Below, in pieces: positions 1 through 6,640 of a stretch of DNA of 13,480 bases. Numbering within the stretch: the first letter of the stretch is position 1; each line of letters starts with the position of its first letter. The position numbers and the translations under genes were made by a program. This DNA is from Methylophilaceae bacterium (GTDB lineage: Bacteria; Pseudomonadota; Gammaproteobacteria; Burkholderiales; Methylophilaceae): NCBI GenBank assembly GCA_006844635.1, contig SPJO01000036.1, positions 1-13,480 of the forward strand. The letters run 5' to 3'. The notes beneath the pieces are model-generated. The model worked only from the letters and a program-made list of their open reading frames with translations. It had not been told where the DNA came from and did no database searches.

Positions 1-1565
1 ACTCATGTGAAGTCTGTGGTGCAACCTATAACCCAACAGAGTTAATTAATCCGTATTCAGCGGTTTCTGGTGCAAAACCAGAACGCAAAGAAACCGAGCA
101 CTACTTCTTTAAATTGTCTGATTGCGAGGCATTCTTAAAAGAATGGACCAAGAGCGGCACGCTACAAGGTGAAGCAGCCAATAAGATGGGGGAGTGGTTC
201 GAGAGTGGCTTGAATGACTGGGATATTTCGCGTGATGCACCCTATTTTGGTTTTGAAATACCAGAGGCTCCGGGCAAGTATTTTTATGTGTGGTTAGATG
301 CGCCAATTGGTTACATGGCTAGCTTTAAAAACTTATGTGATACGGCTGGCTTAGATTTTGATGAATACTGGAAAAAAGGGAGTGATACCGAGCTTTATCA
401 TTTTATCGGTAAAGATATTCTATATTTCCACGCTTTGTTCTGGCCGGCTACTTTAGAATACAGCGGCTATCGTACGCCGACACAGATTTATGCGCATGGG
501 TTTCTTACCGTTAACGGTGAAAAAATGTCTAAATCACGAGGTACATTTATCACGGCGCGCAGCTATGTTGAACATGTGAAAAACCCAGAGTATCTACGTT
601 ACTATTATGCCGCTAAATTAAATGGCAGCATGGAAGACATTGATCTTAACTTGGATGATTTTGTTGCGCGGGTTAATAGTGATTTGGTGGGTAAGTATGT
701 CAATATTGCTAGCCGTACGGCGGGTTTTGTTGCTAAACGCTTTGATGGTCAATTAAAAGCGGCTGATAGCGCTGAGATTCAAACGATGCGTGCGGCGGCT
801 GAACAAATTGCAGAAGCCTATGCTAATCGTGATTATGCGCGTGCTTTGCGTGAAATCATGAAGCAAACCGATGTGGCAAATGCTTATGTAGCAGAAGCTG
901 AGCCGTGGGTTGTTGCTAAAGATGAAAGTAAAGCAGATGAGCTCCATGCCATTTGTAGCACAGCATTGGAAATGTTCCGCATACTGACTGTGTATTTAAA
1001 ACCAGTGGTGCCAGGTATTGCTGGTGAGATTGAAGCATTTATGAATCTTGAGTCGCTCACTTGGCAGTCCGTAGATATTGGCTTAGCCGATGGACATAGT
1101 ATTAATAAATACAAGCATTTGATTAAACGATTAGAAGATAAGCAGATTACAGCGATGGTAGAGGCAAATAGAGAAACGTTAGAAAAAGAGGTAAACAAGC
1201 CGGCAAAAGAAGGCAAAGTCGAAGCTGAAGTTGGAGACTATATCTCGATTGATGATTTCACCAAGGTGGATTTGCGTATTGCTAAAATTGTAAAAGCAGA
1301 CCATGTGGAAGGTGCAGATAAGTTGCTGCAATTAACCTTGGATATTGGCGAAGAAAAAACACGCAATGTATTTGCAGGTATTAAGTCCGCCTATGATCCA
1401 GACCAGCTGACAGGCCGCTTGACGATCATGGTAGCTAACTTAAAACCACGCAAAATGAAGTTTGGCCTCAGTGAAGGTATGGTGTTGGCTGCTTCTGATG
1501 ACTCAGGTGGCCCATTTATTATGTCGCCAGATGCTGGTGCACAGGCAGGGATGCGCGTTAAATAG
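1..1565 (+). CDS. metG: Methionyl-tRNA synthetase, C-terminal part (5' end outside window)
   Basis: Charges tRNA(Met) with methionine in the cytoplasm. The frame is open from base 3 at the window edge, so the gene is 5'-truncated by the window; the TTG at 114 is internal and not a start. The first residues contain a CxxC (bases 6-17) that matches the second zinc-knuckle pair of the MetG connective peptide. Next come the segment WFESGL..WDISRDAPYFGFEIP, the catalytic-core segment YVWLDAPIGYM and an intact KMSKS loop (bases 522-536). An alpha-helical anticodon-binding domain follows, then a C-terminal Trbp111/EMAP-like tRNA-binding domain (about 1240-1560, containing KVDLRIAKI, NVFAGIKSAY and VANLKPRKMKFG). 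This is the long, dimeric E. coli-like form. It ends convergently, 8 bp from comEA. I see no clear terminator after it. Confidence 0.97.
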   Translation, partial: SCEVCGATYNPTELINPYSAVSGAKPERKETEHYFFKLSDCEAFLKEWTKSGTLQGEAANKMGEWFESGLNDWDISRDAPYFGFEIPEAPGKYFYVWLDAPIGYMASFKNLCDTAGLDFDEYWKKGSDTELYHFIGKDILYFHALFWPATLEYSGYRTPTQIYAHGFLTVNGEKMSKSRGTFITARSYVEHVKNPEYLRYYYAAKLNGSMEDIDLNLDDFVARVNSDLVGKYVNIASRTAGFVAKRFDGQLKAADSAEIQTMRAAAEQIAEAYANRDYARALREIMKQTDVANAYVAEAEPWVVAKDESKADELHAICSTALEMFRILTVYLKPVVPGIAGEIEAFMNLESLTWQSVDIGLADGHSINKYKHLIKRLEDKQITAMVEANRETLEKEVNKPAKEGKVEAEVGDYISIDDFTKVDLRIAKIVKADHVEGADKLLQLTLDIGEEKTRNVFAGIKSAYDPDQLTGRLTIMVANLKPRKMKFGLSEGMVLAASDDSGGPFIMSPDAGAQAGMRVK

Positions 1566-1573
1566 GCAGTTAG

Positions 1574-1879
1574 CTAGTCAAGTTTCACTGACGATGGGAT
1601 CGTCCCTGATGGGGCGAATTCTTTGACAACCTTATGCACTTTGATTTGCTTATTGAGCTTTTTTAATGTGCCAGGGCCGATGCCATCGACTTTAGTCAGG
1701 TCCTCGATGGTTTCAAATCCGCCATGCGCTGTTCGGTAATCAATAATCGCTTGTGCTTTACTTGGGCCTATGCCTGACAAGCTTTCTAGTTCTGTTTGGT
1801 TGGCAGTGTTTAAATCAATTGCGGCGATTGCGCTGCTGCTAAATAGCCATAGCAGTATGGCGATGATACTTTTTTTCAT
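1574..1879 (-). CDS. comEA: ComEA-family exported helix-hairpin-helix DNA-binding protein
   Basis: 101 residues. Residues 1-19 form a classic signal peptide: KK, then a hydrophobic stretch IIAILLWLF, then a SAIA/A cleavage site. The mature part is one ComEA unit beginning DLNTA and carrying two helix-hairpin-helix turns, GIGPSKAQAI and GIGPGTLKKL. In naturally competent bacteria ComEA binds incoming double-stranded DNA in the periplasm and pulls it through the outer membrane. Short single-unit versions like this are common in proteobacteria, and many are annotated only by domain. A short basic/hydrophilic tail follows the domain. The gene is last in lapB-pyrF-comEA, 52 bp after pyrF. An AAGG ribosome-binding site sits 8 nt before ATG, inside an inverted repeat. 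The domain call is firm; a role in DNA uptake is inference. Confidence 0.9.
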   Translation of the reverse strand: MKKSIIAILLWLFSSSAIAAIDLNTANQTELESLSGIGPSKAQAIIDYRTAHGGFETIEDLTKVDGIGPGTLKKLNKQIKVHKVVKEFAPSGTIPSSVKLD

Positions 1880-1884
1880 TATTT

Positions 1885-1915
1885 TGACCTTTTGTTTTTC
1901 GTATTATTAAGGTCA
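1885..1915 (-). promoter_or_regulatory. Inverted repeat covering the comEA ribosome-binding site
   Basis: The arms are TGACCTT (1885-1891) and AAGGTCA (1909-1915), a perfect 7-bp inverted repeat with a 17-nt A-rich spacer on the minus strand. In the mRNA the downstream arm contains AAGG, the only good Shine-Dalgarno match for comEA, 8 nt before its ATG. A folded stem would hide it. It could instead be a DNA operator with two half-sites. The structure is read from sequence only and regulation is inferred. Confidence 0.45.
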
Positions 1916-1931
1916 TCATAATGGCAATCGG

Positions 1932-2645
1932 TTAGGAAGTATACTGATTGATATCTGCGTTAATGTTGTGCAAAGCACTCAACGGGTCATCTGCCTGGGT
2001 AATAGGGCGTCCAATTACCAGGTAGCTAGCACCCTTAGTTAAGGCCTTCTCAGGCGTCATGATGCGTGTTTGATCATCTTGGCTAGCCGTCACAGGGCGT
2101 ATGCCAGGGGTGACTAATAAAAAGTCATCATTGACGGCTTTTCGCAGTGTTTCGGCCTCCATCGCTGAGCAGACTACGCCATGTAGGCCAGCCGTTTGCG
2201 TCAGTTTTGCAAGGTGTGTTACTTGTTCTTCTAGTGGTCGGGAGATTCCTAGCTCAGTCAGGTTGTCTTGACTCATGCTCGTGAGAATGGTCACGGCAAT
2301 GAGGTAGGGGTTCTGCTGACTGTTATGCACGCCTTCAAGCGCCGCTTGCATCATGTCGCTGCCACCACTGGCGTGCACGTTTAACATCCACACCCCTAAA
2401 TTACTGGCAGCCTGACAAGCTTTTTTAACCGTGTTTGGAATATCGTGAAACTTTAAATCTAAAAAGACTTGAAAGTCTTTTTCGACCAGCGTTTCAATGA
2501 GCTGTGGACCGGCTGCGGTAAACAATTCTTTACCGACTTTTAGTTTACATAGTTTGGGGTCTAGCTGTGAGACGAGTGACAACGCATTGCTTGCTTCAGC
2601 AAAGTCGAGCGCGACAATGACTTTTGGGTCTAAGGTGTTGGACAT
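1932..2645 (-). CDS. pyrF: Orotidine 5'-phosphate decarboxylase
   Basis: Converts OMP to UMP, the last step of de novo pyrimidine synthesis; cytoplasmic TIM barrel. The 237-residue length is usual for the short proteobacterial form. Visible signatures are VALDF near the N-terminus (D14), K36 in KLKVGKELF, and the catalytic D63-x-K65-xx-D68 in FLDLKFHDIPNT. The phosphate-binding end of the barrel follows (VTPGIRP, then YLVIGRPIT). The ATG lies one base after the lapB stop codon, and no strong Shine-Dalgarno is visible, so translation is probably coupled to lapB. The lapB-pyrF adjacency is well known in proteobacteria. comEA follows on the same strand. Confidence 0.97.
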   Translation of the reverse strand: MSNTLDPKVIVALDFAEASNALSLVSQLDPKLCKLKVGKELFTAAGPQLIETLVEKDFQVFLDLKFHDIPNTVKKACQAASNLGVWMLNVHASGGSDMMQAALEGVHNSQQNPYLIAVTILTSMSQDNLTELGISRPLEEQVTHLAKLTQTAGLHGVVCSAMEAETLRKAVNDDFLLVTPGIRPVTASQDDQTRIMTPEKALTKGASYLVIGRPITQADDPLSALHNINADINQYTS

Positions 2646-2646
2646 A

Positions 2647-3846
2647 TTAGTTTTTCACTGTCATTTCGCGGCTAATGGCTTCACTAGGCTCGGATGGTAA
2701 AGACTCCCATGCATTACAAGCAGGGCATTGCCAGTGATATTGTTTAGCACTGAAACCACATTGATCACAATGATAGGAGGCACGATTGCCAATTGCATTG
2801 CGCACAGTTTGTTGCATCAACTGAATATCATTCTGACTATGATTGTCTTCATCATCCGCTAATGCGCGTGCTTGTAGTAACTGATCTAAGGTCTGTAAGC
2901 TCGGCTTGCGGATAAGTTCTTTTCTTGCCAGTTTTGCAGCACTTTCTGGACCTTCCTCTGCGATAGTTGCTTCATACAAAGCAGACATTAAAGAAGGTAG
3001 CTTGTAGTTTTCTAAGTAATTTTTGAGCAAGGCAATGCCTTCTTCAGGTTTTTCAATAGCCGTGTGACTATTAATGAGCTTGGTTGCGACTAGGCCTAAG
3101 TACTCAGGGTCTTGAAATTCAATATGTTTCCAGTGTGAAATAGCGGAAGCATGGCTGCCCGATTGCAATTCTAAATCGCCGAGCAAGACATTTGCACGGA
3201 CACACTTTTTGTTCGCATCTAGTGCATTGGCTAAGTGCATACGAACTTGATCAGGTTGCTGATCAATCATCGCGTTCATGGCGAGTTCACAGTAGTATTG
3301 TGCAATCTCTTTCCTAAAGGGAATGCCAGATAAGCGTTCTAGCTCTGTTGCTGTTTCGATGGCTTGTTGCCATTCACGTTCGCGCACAAAGATTTCCAGT
3401 AGGGCATTGAGTGCTGGTTGGCGGTAACGTTTATCTTCTAAGCCTTTGAATAGCTCTTCTGCACGGTCAAACAGGCCTGCTTTAAGGTAATCTTGCGCTA
3501 GCTCTGCTTTAATGGCCTCTTTTTGCCCTTCTGAGAGTTCTTTTTTATCAAGCAAGTTAAGGTGCATATTAATAGCGCGATCCGTTTCGCCAGTTCGGCG
3601 GAAGAGGCTACCAAGTGCAAAATGTAACTCTAAGGAATCATTATTAATGTGAATCGCTTCAGAGAACGCATCAACAGCTTTGTTGTGTTGGTTGCTAATT
3701 AGGAAGTTAAGCCCTTTAAAGTAGGCAGCGGGGAGTGAGGTTGACTCTGATATTAACTGCCTAATATCTACCCGTGCGGCAAACCAGCCTAGTATGAAAA
3801 ATACAGGGAGTATTAATAGCCACCAGTATTCAAATTCAATTGTCAT
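2647..3846 (-). CDS. lapB: Lipopolysaccharide assembly protein LapB (YciM)
   Basis: Inner-membrane-anchored TPR protein. In E. coli it is the adaptor that presents LpxC, the committed enzyme of lipid A synthesis, to the FtsH protease, and so limits LPS production. The 399-residue length fits the family. It starts with a single membrane segment at about residues 7-20 (WWLLILPVFFILGWF). A long array of TPR helices follows, the clearest being GLNFLISNQHNKAVDAFSEAI and later LGDLELQSGSHASAISHWKHI. It ends with a rubredoxin-like zinc ribbon CxxC-x10-CxxC (C360, C363, C374, C377). The partner gene lapA, usually just upstream, is absent here. The gene follows the ihfB terminator, so it probably has its own promoter, but I found no convincing sigma70 match. 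Confidence 0.95.
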   Translation of the reverse strand: MTIEFEYWWLLILPVFFILGWFAARVDIRQLISESTSLPAAYFKGLNFLISNQHNKAVDAFSEAIHINNDSLELHFALGSLFRRTGETDRAINMHLNLLDKKELSEGQKEAIKAELAQDYLKAGLFDRAEELFKGLEDKRYRQPALNALLEIFVREREWQQAIETATELERLSGIPFRKEIAQYYCELAMNAMIDQQPDQVRMHLANALDANKKCVRANVLLGDLELQSGSHASAISHWKHIEFQDPEYLGLVATKLINSHTAIEKPEEGIALLKNYLENYKLPSLMSALYEATIAEEGPESAAKLARKELIRKPSLQTLDQLLQARALADDEDNHSQNDIQLMQQTVRNAIGNRASYHCDQCGFSAKQYHWQCPACNAWESLPSEPSEAISREMTVKN

Positions 3847-3873
3847 ATGATCTTCATTGTTCTGTTTCTTGCA

Positions 3874-3916
3874 TTTTACCTAAGCATCTTGCTAGGCGCT
3901 AATGTTATAGGTAAAA
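3874..3916. repeat. Interrupted palindrome upstream of lapB
   Basis: TTTTACCTA (3874-3882) and TAGGTAAAA (3908-3916) form a perfect 9-bp inverted repeat with a 25-bp spacer. It lies between the ihfB terminator and the lapB start codon (3846). It could be an operator or a stem in the lapB leader RNA. A -10-like TAAAAT on the minus strand overlaps the arm nearest lapB (within 3872-3878), but no good -35 box accompanies it. The function is unknown. Confidence 0.4.
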
Positions 3917-3922
3917 AGGGCG

Positions 3923-3957
3923 AAAAAAAACGGCACATCCGAAATGTACCGTTTTTT
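3923..3957 (-). terminator. Intrinsic terminator after ihfB
   Basis: On the minus strand there is a 14-bp stem (arms 3944-3957 and 3925-3938) with a 5-nt loop. The core is CGGTACAT/ATGTGCCG with one G-U wobble, flanked by A/T pairs and ending in eight T residues (3923-3930). The wobble pairs only in the minus-strand transcript; on the + strand it would be a C-A mismatch. It begins 13 nt after the ihfB stop codon. It should end the rpsA-ihfB transcript and separate it from lapB. Confidence 0.85.
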
Positions 3958-3970
3958 CATATCAACAAGT

Positions 3971-4255
3971 TTAGTCTGACAAGTTAACTCTGTCACGCAA
4001 CTCTTTACCGGCTTTAAAGTGTGGTACATGTTTTGCAGGTACTTGCACTTTACTACCAGTTTTTGGGTTGCGACCTAAGCGAGGTGGGCGGTAATTAAGA
4101 CTGAAGCTACCAAAGCCTCTAATTTCAATACGCTCACCTGATGATAAGTTATCTGTCATTGCATCTAAAATTGCTTTAACGGACAGCTCAGCATCTTTCA
4201 CGACTAGCTGCGGAAAGCGTTCCGCAAGCAGGTTGATTAACTCAGATTTTGTCAT
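3971..4255 (-). CDS. ihfB: Integration host factor subunit beta
   Basis: 94-residue member of the HU/IHF family. With IhfA it forms the heterodimer that bends DNA sharply at specific sites and acts in transcription, recombination and replication. It shows MTKSELI at the N-terminus, IEIRGFGSFSL, and the DNA-intercalating arm RPPRLGRNPKTGSKVQVP with the key proline in the RNPKTG loop. FKAGKELRDRVN ends the fold. It is IhfB rather than IhfA or HU because of the sequence and the position directly after rpsA, a classic proteobacterial arrangement. The gap to rpsA is 38 bp, so both are probably read from the rpsA promoter. A strong terminator follows. The ribosome-binding site is weak (AAAAGA). Confidence 0.96.
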   Translation of the reverse strand: MTKSELINLLAERFPQLVVKDAELSVKAILDAMTDNLSSGERIEIRGFGSFSLNYRPPRLGRNPKTGSKVQVPAKHVPHFKAGKELRDRVNLSD

Positions 4256-4293
4256 AAGTAAATTATCTTTTCTAATTGAAGATTACTTGTAGA

Positions 4294-5793
4294 TTACTTC
4301 TTGTCATCCATCTTGGCTTTTAATAAAGCGCCAAGGTTGGTGTTGCCTGATGCAGCAGCAGCTTCTTCAGCTGTTGGCTTCGCTTTTGGCTTCGCCTTAG
4401 CTTTTGCGCCACCATCATCACTAGATGATACCGCGCTACCTTCGCCGCTTGGGTCGTCTGTAAGCTGTTTAACACCTAGAGAAATACGCTCTTTCTCAAC
4501 GTCAATGCCTAAGATTACAGCGCTAAGCTCGTCACCTTTTTTGAAGCTACGGATAGCCTCTTCGCCTGTTTGTGTCCATGATAGGTCAGATAGGTGAACA
4601 AGGCCGTCAATATTGCCTGGTAAGCCGATGAATACACCGAAGTCAGTGATTGATTTGATTTGGCCAGTAACATTGTCACCTTTAGCGTGCGTAGCAGCAA
4701 AGTCATCCCATGGGTTTGGTTTACATTGCTTCATACCTAGTGATAGACGACGACGATCTTCATCAATTTCAAGAATCATCACTTCAACCTCATCACCTAA
4801 TTGTGCAATCTTACCTGGGTGAATATTTTTGTTTGTCCAATCCATTTCAGAAACGTGAACAAGGCCTTCAATGCCTGGCTCAACTTCTACGAAAGCACCG
4901 TAGTCTGTTAGGTTTGAAACTTTACCGAATAAGCGTGTGCCTACTGGGTAACGACGACCTAGTGATACCCAAGGGTCATCGCCTAATTGTTTAATGCCGA
5001 GTGAAACGCGGTTTTTCTCTTGATCAAATTTCAAGATTTTCGCTTCTACTTCATCACCAACGGTTAATACTTCAGATGGGTGTTTTACACGACGCCATGC
5101 TAAATCAGTGATGTGTAATAGACCGTCAATACCACCTAAATCAACGAATGCACCGTAGTCAGTGATGTTTTTAACGATACCTTTAATGTTCGCACCTTCA
5201 ACAAGTGACTCGAGTAATGCTTCGCGGTCAGCGCCAGCAGTCACTTCTAATACCGCACGACGTGAAACAACGATGTTGTTACGTTTGCGGTCAAGTTTGA
5301 TCACTTTGAAATCCCATTCTTTATTTTCGAATGGTGTGGTGTCTTTTACTGGACGAATATCGACCAATGAACCTGGTAAGAAAGCCATGATGCCATTGAC
5401 TGACACACGCAAACCACCTTTAACACGGCTGCTGACATAGCCCTTAACAACGCGACCTTCGTTCATCGCATCTTCTAAGTCTAACCATGCTTCCATTTTC
5501 TTCGCTTTATCGCGTGAAAGGATAGTAGAGCCAAACCCATCTTCTAATTTCTCAATGGCTACTTTGACGAAGTCACCGACTTCGACTTCAAGCTCTCCTT
5601 GAGGGTTTTTAAATTCGTTTGCTTCAATCACGCTTTCAGATTTTAAACCTGCGTTTACAATCACGTGATCGTTGTCGATAGATACCACCTCTGCGGTGAT
5701 GATTTCGCCAGAGCGCATTTCCTGATGCGACAAGCTCTCTTCAAATAGGGCGGCGAATGATTCTTCGTTAGAAGATGTAGTTGTAGAAGTCAT
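4294..5793 (-). CDS. rpsA: 30S ribosomal protein S1, five-domain form
   Basis: Binds the 30S subunit and brings mRNA to it, especially mRNAs with weak Shine-Dalgarno sites. I chose the ATG at 5793 (499 residues) because ESFAALFEESL near the N-terminus matches the family start. An in-frame ATG at 5844 lies in the leader hairpin region and has no ribosome-binding site. S1 domains are at about residues 28-94, 113-178, 199-268, 285-355 and 372-442; the last three carry clear YGAFV or FGVFI cores and SLGxKQ ends. Domains 1 and 2 are the divergent ribosome-binding type. The sixth domain of the E. coli-like protein is missing. After SLGVKQLTDDP there is a 50-residue Ala/Lys/Pro-rich tail ending GALLKAKMDDKK. 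ihfB starts 38 bp downstream, so no room remains for a lost domain. Confidence 0.96.
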   Translation of the reverse strand: MTSTTTSSNEESFAALFEESLSHQEMRSGEIITAEVVSIDNDHVIVNAGLKSESVIEANEFKNPQGELEVEVGDFVKVAIEKLEDGFGSTILSRDKAKKMEAWLDLEDAMNEGRVVKGYVSSRVKGGLRVSVNGIMAFLPGSLVDIRPVKDTTPFENKEWDFKVIKLDRKRNNIVVSRRAVLEVTAGADREALLESLVEGANIKGIVKNITDYGAFVDLGGIDGLLHITDLAWRRVKHPSEVLTVGDEVEAKILKFDQEKNRVSLGIKQLGDDPWVSLGRRYPVGTRLFGKVSNLTDYGAFVEVEPGIEGLVHVSEMDWTNKNIHPGKIAQLGDEVEVMILEIDEDRRRLSLGMKQCKPNPWDDFAATHAKGDNVTGQIKSITDFGVFIGLPGNIDGLVHLSDLSWTQTGEEAIRSFKKGDELSAVILGIDVEKERISLGVKQLTDDPSGEGSAVSSSDDGGAKAKAKPKAKPTAEEAAAASGNTNLGALLKAKMDDKK

Positions 5794-5817
5794 TAAAAAA
5801 AGTAGTTCCAGTTTAGT

Positions 5818-5899
5818 CCCACCTAGCAGTGGGGTAGTTATCATAACGTTGTGCGCTAAATTTTAGAGCTTAATATAAAGTGATAACTGATTTCACTTT
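5818..5899 (-). promoter_or_regulatory. Structured rpsA leader (two hairpins)
   Basis: Between the predicted transcription start (about 5915) and the rpsA ATG (5793) lie two perfect hairpins. One has AAAGTGA/TCACTTT arms (5877-5883 and 5893-5899, 9-nt loop). The other has CCCAC/GTGGG arms (5818-5822 and 5829-5833, 6-nt loop). The start codon has only a distant GGA, 13 nt away, rather than a good Shine-Dalgarno. In E. coli, S1 represses its own translation through a structured leader with a poor Shine-Dalgarno; this leader has the same general plan. Autoregulation here is inference. Confidence 0.5.
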
Positions 5900-5921
5900 G
5901 AAAACACAACACGAACCGCAC

Positions 5922-5950
5922 ATATTACACAAAAAATATCTTAGGTTCAA
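5922..5950 (-). promoter_or_regulatory. Sigma70-type promoter of rpsA-ihfB
   Basis: On the minus strand, a -35 box TTGAAC (5945-5950) and a -10 box TAATAT (5922-5927) are separated by exactly 17 bp. Each is a 4-5 of 6 match to consensus. The site lies directly after the cmk stop codon and predicts a start near 5915 with a leader of about 120 nt. It lets rpsA be expressed apart from aroA-cmk. Confidence 0.75.
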
Positions 5951-5972
5951 TGACTTAAATGGATTTTTATGG

Positions 5973-6638
5973 CTAAGAATGGACTTTTTTGTACTCAGAA
6001 AGCACAAATGCGACAGCTTCTTGGATATTGCGGTTGTCTGTGTCTAGAAAAACCGCATCTTCTGTTTGGATGAGTGGTGCCGAAGAACGGCTGCGATCAC
6101 GCTCATCTCTGGCTTTTAAATCAGAGAGAATTTTTTCATATTCTGCATCCAGCCCTTGACCTAACAATTGTTTGTAGCGGCGATTGGTACGCTCTTCAAC
6201 GTTTGCTGTTAGAAAAATTTTTAGCTTTGCATCAGGGAATACGACGCTTGCCATATCACGCCCATCGGCTACCAAGCCGGGTGATTGCCTAAAACTGTGT
6301 TGTAAGGCGAGTAATGCGCTACGCACTTGTGGGTGTACTGCAACCTGTGAAGCGCCGTTGCTCATTGCTGGGCTGCGGATAGCATCGGTGACGGGCATGC
6401 CATTAAGTAGTACTTCGCCATTTTTGAACGTGATGTTGAGTGTTACCACCATCGTGCCTAATGCATCTGCATCATCCCATTCAATACCCTTATCATGCGC
6501 AGCCAATGCGACGATACGATAAAGAGCGCCTGAATCTAAATAATGGTAACCCAGTGTGTCTGCGACGCGTTCTGCAACAGAGCCTTTACCAGAAGCGGAG
6601 GGCCCATCGATGGCAATGACTGGAATCGCGCTAGACAT
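5973..6638 (-). CDS. cmk: Cytidylate kinase
   Basis: Phosphorylates CMP and dCMP to the diphosphates using ATP; cytoplasmic. The 221-residue length is typical. The P-loop is at residues 12-19 (GPSASGKG). Then come YHYLDSGALYR in the nucleotide-binding region, GLVADGRDMASVVFPDA with the conserved GRD, LKIFLTA, and a lid region RDERDRSRSSAPL rich in arginines, typical of bacterial Cmk. It starts two bases after the aroA stop codon and is probably translationally coupled to it. aroA-cmk-rpsA is a conserved proteobacterial order. The gap to rpsA carries the rpsA promoter. Confidence 0.97.
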   Translation of the reverse strand: MSSAIPVIAIDGPSASGKGSVAERVADTLGYHYLDSGALYRIVALAAHDKGIEWDDADALGTMVVTLNITFKNGEVLLNGMPVTDAIRSPAMSNGASQVAVHPQVRSALLALQHSFRQSPGLVADGRDMASVVFPDAKLKIFLTANVEERTNRRYKQLLGQGLDAEYEKILSDLKARDERDRSRSSAPLIQTEDAVFLDTDNRNIQEAVAFVLSEYKKVHS

Positions 6639-6640
6639 GA

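Noticed and set aside
1590..1604. Perfect hairpin GACGAT-GGG-ATCGTC near the metG/comEA convergence, considered as a terminator
   Set aside because: It lies inside the comEA coding region and has no T-run on either strand.
1871..1877. A7 run at the start of comEA, considered as a phase-variation tract
   Set aside because: Seven A residues coding for MKK are common in signal peptides, and no second frame of interest opens after slippage.
3847..3987. A + strand frame of 46 codons in the ihfB-lapB gap with a hydrophobic start (MIFIVLFLAFYLSILLG)
   Set aside because: No Shine-Dalgarno precedes it, it runs through the ihfB terminator and into ihfB antisense, and it has no recognisable similarity to LapA. 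Hydrophobic frames are expected opposite AT-rich DNA.
4301..5440. Several long open frames on the + strand opposite rpsA
   Set aside because: They are shadows of the strongly biased rpsA coding sequence; they lack ribosome-binding sites and family motifs.
5794..5844. Upstream in-frame ATG giving S1 a 17-residue N-terminal extension
   Set aside because: No ribosome-binding site precedes 5844, and the extension would be coded by the leader hairpin. The family N-terminus fits the ATG at 5793.
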